This document shows, piece after piece, positions 1 through 5,320 of a stretch of 7,692 bases of DNA. The translations under genes were made by a program, and so were the position numbers. Each line of letters starts with the position of its first letter. The stretch's first letter is position 1. This stretch comes from an uncultured Chitinophagaceae bacterium (GTDB lineage: Bacteria; Bacteroidota; Bacteroidia; Chitinophagales; Chitinophagaceae), in NCBI GenBank assembly GCA_903832075.1, contig CAILAF010000564.1, forward strand, positions 1-7,692, given 5' to 3'. Under the pieces are notes generated by a model. It was not told the origin of the DNA. It ran no database searches and saw only the letters and a list, made by a program, of their open reading frames with translations.

Positions 1-318
1 AATCTTTTGATTTTTACTAAGCCTTTCTTTAATATATTTTGGTGTAGGTTGTATTCTTGAAATTTTAGCCTCTCTATAAATTTGTAATACCTCATTTTCT
101 AATGATTCAATTAGTGCATTTATTTCTAAAGAACCGCCAACACTTTTTTTAACTCGTTGTTTTACAGCATCCCATTTATTTATATCAATTCTTTCGCCTG
201 TAAACTCTATTAACCTTTGACCATCGAATGAAAAAGAAAGTATTATAGGAACATTTTTTTCAATTAATATTCCTTCTTTGTCATTACGTTTTTCTACATA
301 AACTTTTACGCTTGCCAT
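1..318 (-). CDS. Tyrosine recombinase/integrase, N-terminal part (runs off left edge)
   Basis: Reading the minus strand from an ATG at 318 gives 106 uninterrupted codons to the window edge, beginning MASVKVYVEKRNDKEG. The pattern matches the arm-type DNA-binding domain of Bacteroidota tyrosine recombinases: a basic beta-rich start, a PIILSFSFDGQR strand (residues 24-35), then INKWD (46-50, with the characteristic Trp49) and KQRVKKS (53-59). A helical stretch at about 66-104 would lead into the SAM-like core-binding domain. The catalytic domain (R, H, R, Y residues) lies outside the window, so activity cannot be judged. Such enzymes integrate and excise conjugative transposons, islands and prophages. 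The gene points left, away from the exporter cluster, so its element most likely extends left. No Shine-Dalgarno sequence or clear -7 box is visible upstream. Family assignment is firm; element type is unknown. Confidence 0.85.
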   Translation of the reverse strand, partial: MASVKVYVEKRNDKEGILIEKNVPIILSFSFDGQRLIEFTGERIDINKWDAVKQRVKKSVGGSLEINALIESLENEVLQIYREAKISRIQPTPKYIKERLSKNQKI

Positions 319-350
319 AATTTCAGTATTTAAAATTAGTTAAAAAATTC

Positions 351-464
351 ACATACGATTCTACATACGAGGCGGAGTGAATTGGAATAAAATAAAATGA
401 ATTGGTTTGAATAGAAAATAGAAACGAAATTGTAAGTGCTTAAATAACTTAAAGGGGTATGTAG
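351..464. repeat. Short direct and inverted repeats upstream of the integrase
   Basis: ACATACGA occurs at 351-358 and again at 363-370, a 12-bp period. The overlapping word CTACATAC (361-368) recurs inverted as GTATGTAG at 457-464. A second pair, TGAATTGG, occurs at 378-385 and 398-405 with a 20-bp period, about two helical turns. Helically phased short repeats beside an integrase gene are what arm-type or accessory-protein binding sites look like. In AT-rich DNA, words of 8 bp can also recur by chance. The functional reading is inference. Confidence 0.4.
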
Positions 465-502
465 TAAACTGATATAAATTAAACAAAAACTTCCGGAGCG
501 CC

Positions 503-518
503 CCACACCACCACACCA
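503..518. repeat. Tandem 8-bp repeat in a GC-rich patch
   Basis: CCACACCA is present twice, head to tail and exact, at 503-510 and 511-518. It follows the GC-rich segment TTCCGGAGCGCC (491-502) and abuts the terminator hairpin. The base composition differs sharply from the flanks. It may mark the end of a lost or displaced gene or a recombination site, but the sequence alone does not prove either. Confidence 0.6.
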
Positions 519-549
519 AAAAACCCCAGCAGCAATGTTGGGGTTTTTT
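518..549. terminator. Strong bidirectional intrinsic terminator, orphan
   Basis: AAAAAACCCCA (518-528) pairs perfectly with TGGGGTTTTTT (539-549). A G-T wobble (529/538) and a C-G pair (530/537) extend the stem to 13 bp around a 6-nt loop, AGCAAT. The A6/T6 ends supply a U tract in both directions, so it should terminate transcripts from either side. The flanking genes both point away from it, so neither uses it as its own 3' end. It could insulate the tetR promoter from readthrough, or belong to a gene whose remainder was displaced. An in-frame ATG at 535, upstream of tetR, lies inside this hairpin, which argues against its use as a start. Confidence 0.85.
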
Positions 550-655
550 ATTTTCCAACAATTTTTAAGCAACCGAAACCCCTTTTATTCTAAAATTAAT
601 TATCTCCGTTTATCTTTTCTTTCCCAAAAAAGTGGTTCCAAATATAATAAACCAT

Positions 656-663
656 TACCTTTG
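656..663 (+). promoter_or_regulatory. Bacteroidota -7 promoter box of tetR
   Basis: TACCTTTG is an exact match to the Bacteroidota primary sigma factor -7 consensus TAnnTTTG. It lies 21 nt upstream of the tetR ATG (685), so the transcript would start near 670 with a leader of about 15 nt. No good -33 TTG is seen at the expected distance; the region near 632-639 reads GTGGTTCC. The box directly abuts the inverted repeat at 664-679, so repressor bound there would occlude RNA polymerase. Confidence 0.6.
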
Positions 664-679
664 TTAACCATTTGGTTAA
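664..679. promoter_or_regulatory. Operator 1, probable TetR-repressor site
   Basis: TTAACCATTTGGTTAA is a perfect inverted repeat: 7-bp arms TTAACCA and TGGTTAA around TT. Size and symmetry fit the operators of TetR-family dimers. It lies between the -7 box and the start codon of the tetR gene, ending 5 nt before the ATG, the classical position for autoregulation. A copy with one mismatch is found at 1312-1327, at the start of the next gene. The repeat is seen directly; binding by the encoded repressor is inference. Confidence 0.75.
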
Positions 680-684
680 ATTAT

Positions 685-1296
685 ATGGTTAAGAAAAAAG
701 ATCAATCAACTGAAGAAAAAATTTTAATCGCTGCTAAAAAAATTTTTGTGGAGAACGGAATGGCAGGAGCAAGAATGCAGGACATTGCCGATAAGGCCGG
801 TATAAATAAAGCGCTTTTACATTATTATTTCAGAAGCAAAGAAAAATTATTTGAAGTCATTTTTAAAGAGGCTGCTACAAGACTGTTTCCAAGAATGAAT
901 ACTATTTTAAATTCAGATCTTTCGCTTTTTGATAAAATACGGCAATTCACACATGATTACATTGAAATAGTTATCGAAAACCCTTATCTGCCCTTATTTG
1001 TGTTGAACGAAATAAACAAACAACCTCATTCTTTCAGCATGAAAATGTTTGGAAAAGAGCGTCCGCCTGTTCACAAATTATCTGAGCAAATAGAAAAAGA
1101 AATTAAAAAGGGGTTGATAAAATCTATTAGCCCGGCTCATTTAATTATAAATATGTTATCAATGTGTGTGTTCCCTTTTGTTGGGAAACCAATGATTCAA
1201 TTAACAATGAATATTGATGAATTACAATTTAGAAATATGATGGAACAGCGCAAAACTTTGATTGCTGATTTTATTATTGCATCAATTAAAAAATAA
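685..1296 (+). CDS. TetR/AcrR-family transcriptional repressor of the exporter operon
   Basis: A 203-residue protein of normal TetR-family length. The N-terminal helix-turn-helix domain (about residues 8-56) carries the family pattern: ILIAAKKIFVENG (13-25), then MQDIADKAGINKALLHYYF (31-49), the last part being the recognition helix, then SKEKLFEVI. The remaining ~145 residues form the variable helical ligand-binding and dimerisation domain, which does not reveal the inducer. An upstream ATG at 535 in the same frame would add 50 residues of unrelated character. I reject it because it lies in a terminator loop and upstream of the promoter. ATG 685 sits just after a -7 box and operator. The tolC gene begins 6 nt downstream. 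E. coli ybhGFSR is likewise controlled by a TetR-family protein, CecR, although that gene's identity is not claimed here. Confidence 0.92.
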   Translation: MVKKKDQSTEEKILIAAKKIFVENGMAGARMQDIADKAGINKALLHYYFRSKEKLFEVIFKEAATRLFPRMNTILNSDLSLFDKIRQFTHDYIEIVIENPYLPLFVLNEINKQPHSFSMKMFGKERPPVHKLSEQIEKEIKKGLIKSISPAHLIINMLSMCVFPFVGKPMIQLTMNIDELQFRNMMEQRKTLIADFIIASIKK

Positions 1297-1302
1297 TTTT
1301 CT

Positions 1303-2613
1303 ATGCTAAAATTAACTATTTGGTTAAAGTGTTTTTTTTTGAAATCATTTATTATTCTTTTCTTTCTTTCGATGTTCAATACAACGAATGGTCAACAACC
1401 CCAAAAACTATCGATTGAACAGGTATATCAACTTTCAACAAAAAATTATCCACTAATCAAACAAAGAGCACTTATTTCCAAAACAAAAGAATATACCGTC
1501 TCTAATGCTTCTAAAGGACTGCTACCAACATTTTCTATAAGCGGTCAGGCTACTTATCAATCGGCCGTTACAAATTTTCCTTTTAAAATCCCCATCGCTG
1601 GTTTTACAATGCCCGATTACAGCAAGGATCAGTATAAGATATATGCAGAGGTCGATCAAGTAATATATGATGGTGGTGTAATAAAAAATCAAAAACAAAC
1701 ATCAGAAACGAATGAACTAATTCAACAACAAAATTTGGAAGTAGAATTATATGCATTGTACGACAGGGTTAATCAATTATTTTTTGGTGCTTTATTAATG
1801 AATGAACAATTAAAACAAAACGAAATTGTAAAAAAAGATATTCAGAATGGAATTGATAAAGCAAAAGCATTGTTAGCAAACGGTACCGCCTACCGAAGCA
1901 GTGTTGACGAATTATCGGCTCAATTATTACAAGCCGATCAATCTCGCATAGAACTTAAAGCCAACAAAAAAGCATATTTAGATATGCTTGGATTATTTAT
2001 CAATAATTCACTCGATGAAAATACAATTTTGGAAAGGCCAATTGCGCCGGTTCTAATAGATAGCATTCGCAGACCCGAATTGTTATTTTACGATTATCAA
2101 AAAAGAACTTATGATTTGCAGGACGAATTATTGAAAACACAGCTTCGCCCTAAATTTAATTTGTTTGTGCAAGGGGGATATGGTCGTCCTGGATTAAATA
2201 TGCTGAGCAACGATTTTTCTTTGTATTCAATCGGAGGTTTAAGATTGAATTGGAATCTCGGTAGTCTATATACTTTAAAAAATCAAAAAGAATTGTTGAA
2301 CATTAACAGAAAATCGTTGGATGTTCAAAAAGAAACATTTCTTTTTAATACAAACATTTCTGAAAAACAACAAAGCGCAGAAATAATAAAATATTTAGAC
2401 CTTTTAAAAAACGATAATGCCATTATTGCTTTACGCGAATCGGTTAAAAATGCCGCAAGCGCTCAGTTAGAAAATGGTGTATTAAGCGCACACGATTATA
2501 TTACACAAGTAAATGCAGAAGATCAAGCAAGACAAAATTTAATTCTTCATCAAATTCAATTATTACAATCACAATATAATTATCAAAACGTAATTGGTAA
2601 CAATAAAAAATAA
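1303..2613 (+). CDS. TolC-family outer-membrane efflux channel
   Basis: A 436-residue protein, usual for the outer membrane efflux protein family, which trimerises into a beta-barrel plus periplasmic alpha-tunnel. A hydrophobic signal sequence covers about residues 10-24 (FIILFFLSMF), with likely cleavage after NTTNG (26-30). The two structural repeats are visible. The first has KLSIEQVYQL (35-44), a strand at LLPTFSISGQ (73-82) and VIYDGG (120-125). The second has LRPKFNLFVQGGYG (281-294) and GGLRLNWNLGS (311-321). Long Gln- and Lys-rich helices lie between and after them. It would receive substrate from the adjacent membrane-fusion protein. The start is uncertain: ATG 1303 places operator 2 within codons 4-9, while TTG 1339 would give a more compact signal peptide (KSFIILFFLSMF) beyond the operator. 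A T9 run lies at 1332-1340. Confidence 0.9.
   Translation: MLKLTIWLKCFFLKSFIILFFLSMFNTTNGQQPQKLSIEQVYQLSTKNYPLIKQRALISKTKEYTVSNASKGLLPTFSISGQATYQSAVTNFPFKIPIAGFTMPDYSKDQYKIYAEVDQVIYDGGVIKNQKQTSETNELIQQQNLEVELYALYDRVNQLFFGALLMNEQLKQNEIVKKDIQNGIDKAKALLANGTAYRSSVDELSAQLLQADQSRIELKANKKAYLDMLGLFINNSLDENTILERPIAPVLIDSIRRPELLFYDYQKRTYDLQDELLKTQLRPKFNLFVQGGYGRPGLNMLSNDFSLYSIGGLRLNWNLGSLYTLKNQKELLNINRKSLDVQKETFLFNTNISEKQQSAEIIKYLDLLKNDNAIIALRESVKNAASAQLENGVLSAHDYITQVNAEDQARQNLILHQIQLLQSQYNYQNVIGNNKK
1312..1327. promoter_or_regulatory. Operator 2, near-identical copy at the start of tolC
   Basis: TTAACTATTTGGTTAA differs from operator 1 at a single base (T at 1317 for C at 669); the following A is shared too. 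The arms pair at 6 of 7 positions. It lies 16 nt after the tetR stop codon, where structural genes begin. An imperfect -7-like box, TAATTTTC, is at 1294-1301, so a second repressed promoter inside the tetR 3' end is possible. Alternatively it acts as a roadblock or as an auxiliary site for the upstream operator. Two close copies of a 16-bp word in these two positions are very unlikely by chance. Confidence 0.65.
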
Positions 2614-2642
2614 TCATTCATTCAACTCATAAAATAATAACA

Positions 2643-3584
2643 ATGAAACTTCGAATATTCTTATACTTTAGTTTAATCGCCGCATTGATAACAGGATGTA
2701 ATTTTAATAATCAAACATCTGATGCTTCCGGAACGTTTGAGGTTGATGAAGTAATTGTTTCTTCAGAAGTGCCCGGAAAAATTATTCAATTAAATATTGA
2801 GGAAGGTTCTGTTCTTTCAAAAGATAGTATTGTTGGTATGATTGATTCTGTTCCGCTTCAATTACAAAAAGCACAAGTTGAAGCTACAATGGATGCATTA
2901 CATCAAAAAACAATGGATGTAAAACCACAAGTAAAATTATTGCAAGATCAAATCCTTGTTCAAAAAGCACAATTAGATAATGCATTATATGAAAAAGCAC
3001 GAATAGAAAGATTGATTAAAGCAGACGCAGCAACAACAAAACAATTAGATGATTTAAATACACAAATTGATGTTATACACAAACAAATTGCAGTGAACGA
3101 ACAACAAATAAATGTTCAGGAAACAACAACGGGCACACAAAATAATTCAATCTTGAGTGAATATAAACCGCTTCGAAAATCTGTTGCACAAATTCAAGAT
3201 CAATTAAAACGAACCAATATTACCAATCCAATTAACGGAACAGTATTAACCAAATATGCAATGGCCGGAGAAGTAACCTCAGCGGGAAAAGCATTATATA
3301 AAATTGCAGATTTATCAACCATTACATTGCGCGCATACATTACCGGAACACAATTGCCGCAAATAAAATTAAATCAGCAAGTAACGGTATTAGTAGATAG
3401 CAGCGAAAACAAATACAGAAAATATTCTGGCATTATTACATGGATTTCTGATAAAGCAGAATTCACTCCAAAAACAATTCAAACAAAAGATGAAAGAGCA
3501 AATTTGGTTTATGCAATAAAAATTCATGTGAAAAATGATGGTTTATTAAAAATTGGAATGTATGGTGAAGTAAAGTTCAATTAA
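2643..3584 (+). CDS. YbhG/HlyD-type membrane-fusion lipoprotein of the exporter
   Basis: A 313-residue periplasmic adaptor linking the inner-membrane ABC complex to the TolC-type channel. The N-terminus is a lipoprotein signal with lipobox ITGC, giving an acylated Cys19 anchor. The first half-lipoyl segment is EVPGKIIQLNIEEGSVL (42-58). A long coiled-coil hairpin follows (about 70-190), rich in Gln, Lys and Ala and interrupted by TTTGTQNN (161-168). The second half-lipoyl segment is NPINGTVLTKYAMAGE (195-210). A beta-barrel domain follows, and AEFTPKTIQTKDERANLVY (272-290) closely resembles the corresponding part of E. coli YbhG as I recall it. It ends with the membrane-proximal strand IGMYGEVKFN. 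The gap to tolC is 29 nt, without a visible promoter or terminator; the next gene starts 5 nt after the stop. Confidence 0.92.
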   Translation: MKLRIFLYFSLIAALITGCNFNNQTSDASGTFEVDEVIVSSEVPGKIIQLNIEEGSVLSKDSIVGMIDSVPLQLQKAQVEATMDALHQKTMDVKPQVKLLQDQILVQKAQLDNALYEKARIERLIKADAATTKQLDDLNTQIDVIHKQIAVNEQQINVQETTTGTQNNSILSEYKPLRKSVAQIQDQLKRTNITNPINGTVLTKYAMAGEVTSAGKALYKIADLSTITLRAYITGTQLPQIKLNQQVTVLVDSSENKYRKYSGIITWISDKAEFTPKTIQTKDERANLVYAIKIHVKNDGLLKIGMYGEVKFN

Positions 3585-3589
3585 TAAAT

Positions 3590-4510
3590 ATGCAATCGAT
3601 AATAGTTGAAAATATTGTAAAAACTTATCGTATAAAAAAAACAGTAGTGGATGCTGTTAAAGGAATTTCTTTTACAGTTGATAAAGGAGAAATTTTTGGA
3701 TTGATTGGACCTGATGGCGCAGGAAAAACTTCTTTGTTCAGAATTCTTACAACCCTTTTAATTGCAGATAGCGGTCGTGCAACTGTTGATGGATTTGATG
3801 TAGTGAAAGATTATAAACAAATTCGCAATCGTGTTGGATATATGCCCGGCAGATTTTCTTTATATCAAGATTTATCGGTTCAGGAAAATTTAGAATTCTT
3901 CGCAACAATATTTAATACATCAATCCAAGAGAATTATGATTTAGTAAAAGATATCTATCAACAAATAGAACCGTTTAAAACACGCAAAGCCGGACAACTA
4001 TCCGGTGGCATGAAACAGAAGCTGGCGCTGTGTTGTGCGCTGATACACAAACCGTCGGTATTGTTTTTGGACGAACCAACAACCGGTGTTGATGCTGTTT
4101 CGAGAAAAGAATTTTGGGAAATGTTACATCGTTTAAAATTACAAGGCATCACCATTTTAGTATCAACGCCATATATGGACGAAGCAAGTTTGTGTGATCG
4201 TGTTGCATTAATTCAAAAAGGAGAAATTTTATCCATCAATACACCAAAAGGAATTACTGCCGAATTTAAAAAACCATTATGGGCGGTTAAAGCAAATGAA
4301 ATGTTTCCGCTAATGAATGCAATTAAAGAAAATGCTGCTGTTGAAAGTTGTTATCCATTCGGCCAATATCATCACGTTGTTTTTAAGTCGCAAGAAAATA
4401 CAAAACAAACGTTAGAACAGATTGCACAAAAAGGAAACTATACAAATTTTGAAGTTCATTCTATTGAACCAAACATAGAAGATTGTTTTATGGCATTGAT
4501 GAAAGAATAA
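3590..4510 (+). CDS. ABC transporter ATPase 1, equivalent to the N-terminal half of YbhF
   Basis: A 306-residue nucleotide-binding subunit. Walker A is GPDGAGKTS (40-48), signature LSGGMKQ (137-143), and Walker B VLFLDEP (157-163) with catalytic Glu162; the D-loop is TGVD (165-168). Two normally conserved residues are absent. The Q-loop reads YMPGRFSLY, with Gly87 in place of Gln, and the H-loop reads STPYMDEA, with Pro194 in place of His. The unusual Asp in the P-loop (GPDGAGKT) and the lack of the H-loop His are shared with the first half of E. coli YbhF, as far as I remember that protein. About 80 residues beyond the core (225-306) form a C-terminal accessory domain ending IEDCFMALMKE. It is probably an obligate partner of the next gene product, 3 nt downstream, together powering export. 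Confidence 0.93.
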   Translation: MQSIIVENIVKTYRIKKTVVDAVKGISFTVDKGEIFGLIGPDGAGKTSLFRILTTLLIADSGRATVDGFDVVKDYKQIRNRVGYMPGRFSLYQDLSVQENLEFFATIFNTSIQENYDLVKDIYQQIEPFKTRKAGQLSGGMKQKLALCCALIHKPSVLFLDEPTTGVDAVSRKEFWEMLHRLKLQGITILVSTPYMDEASLCDRVALIQKGEILSINTPKGITAEFKKPLWAVKANEMFPLMNAIKENAAVESCYPFGQYHHVVFKSQENTKQTLEQIAQKGNYTNFEVHSIEPNIEDCFMALMKE

Positions 4511-4513
4511 ATT

Positions 4514-5257
4514 ATGCAAAAAGAAAAAGTTATTACTGCAAAAGATTTAACGAAGCGGTTTGGTGCTTTTACTGCCGTTGATAAAATATCTTTTGATGTA
4601 GAGAAAGGAGAAATATTTGGTTTTCTTGGCGCAAATGGTGCGGGCAAAACAACTGCAATGAGAATGTTGTGCGGCTTGTCGTTGCCAACATCTGGATCCG
4701 CTACCGTTGCGGGTTTCGATGTGTATAAAGAAAATGAAAAAATAAAAAAGAATATTGGTTACATGAGTCAGAAATTTTCTTTGTATGAAGATTTAACTAT
4801 TCGCGAAAACATAAAATTTTATGCGGGCATTTATGGTTTAACCGATGAGCGTATTAAAGAAAAAACAGAGTTGCTTTTAAAAGAATTGCATTTGGAAGGA
4901 AAAGAAAAAACATTGGTTCGTGCATTGCCACTTGGTTGGAAACAGAAGATTGCATTTTCAATTGCTATTGTACATGATCCTGCAATTGTTTTTTTAGATG
5001 AACCAACTGGCGGCGTTGATCCGATAACAAGAAGAGAATTCTGGACATTAATTTATGAAGCTTCGGCAAGGGGTATTACCATTTTTGTTACAACACATTA
5101 TATGGATGAAGCGGAATATTGCAATCGCGTTTCAATAATGGTTGATGGAAGAATTGATGCATTAGATTCTCCAGCCAACTTAATAAAAAATTATTCTGCT
5201 ACTTCAATGGATGATGTGTTTTTGCATTTAGCCAGAAAAGCAGTTAGAAGCGAGTAA
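4514..5257 (+). CDS. ABC transporter ATPase 2, equivalent to the C-terminal half of YbhF
   Basis: A 247-residue nucleotide-binding subunit. Walker A is GANGAGKTT (39-47), the Q-loop YMSQKFSLY keeps Gln86, Walker B IVFLDEP (158-164) keeps catalytic Glu163, and the H-loop TTHYMDEAEYC keeps His195. The signature, however, is LPLGWKQ (138-144) in place of LSGGQ. The second half of E. coli YbhF has a closely similar LPLG motif in my recollection, so this is a family trait and not damage. Its features are the mirror image of those in ATPase 1, which suggests a heterodimer with one consensus site. It ends SMDDVFLHLARKAVRSE, comparable to the YbhF C-terminus. The start at 4514 is 3 nt past the previous stop, consistent with translational coupling. 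Confidence 0.93.
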   Translation: MQKEKVITAKDLTKRFGAFTAVDKISFDVEKGEIFGFLGANGAGKTTAMRMLCGLSLPTSGSATVAGFDVYKENEKIKKNIGYMSQKFSLYEDLTIRENIKFYAGIYGLTDERIKEKTELLLKELHLEGKEKTLVRALPLGWKQKIAFSIAIVHDPAIVFLDEPTGGVDPITRREFWTLIYEASARGITIFVTTHYMDEAEYCNRVSIMVDGRIDALDSPANLIKNYSATSMDDVFLHLARKAVRSE

Positions 5258-5320
5258 TTTATAGTTGTTAGATTTTAATTGATACTTGAATTAATAAAAA
5301 GAATTAACCATCGCTATATA

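Larger units (their letters stand above)
319..684. other. Divergent gene-free region between integrase and tetR
   Basis: About 365 bases separate the two divergent start codons. The part next to the integrase (about 350-470) contains short direct and inverted repeats. Positions 491-517 form a sharply GC-rich patch in otherwise AT-rich DNA, followed at once by a strong hairpin. From 550 to 655 the sequence is AT-rich and I see no structure in it. The tetR promoter and operator occupy 656-679. Open frames crossing this region on either strand have no recognisable protein character and run through the hairpin, so I treat the stretch as noncoding. It is the best candidate for an element-chromosome junction. 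Confidence 0.6.

Noticed and set aside
439..453. CTTAAATAACTTAAA direct repeat as a regulatory iteron
   Set aside because: Only two 6-bp AT-rich words; not distinguishable from chance in this composition.
470..530. A tRNA or tmRNA 3' end as the integration target
   Set aside because: GCGCCCCA followed by CACCACCA looked suggestive, but no T-arm with a TTCGA-type loop and no matching 5' acceptor strand are present.
336..572. Minus-strand open frames of 66-78 codons upstream of the integrase
   Set aside because: They cross the terminator hairpin and the GC-rich patch, have no recognisable protein character and two overlap in different frames; likely noncoding.
1277..1301. A full internal promoter for tolC (TTG 1277-1279 and TAATTTTC 1294-1301)
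   Set aside because: The -7 box has a mismatch at its last base, and the spacing between boxes (14 nt) is shorter than the ~19-20 nt usual in Bacteroidota; kept only as a possibility.
5304..5311. TTAACCAT as a third repressor operator
   Set aside because: Only the left half-site matches; the other half (CGCTATATA) does not, and such an 8-bp word is expected by chance.
5279..5320. TTG 5279 as the start of permease 1
   Set aside because: It adds 14 residues before the KKEW motif; ATG 5321 gives the N-terminus usual for the family. It is not fully excluded.
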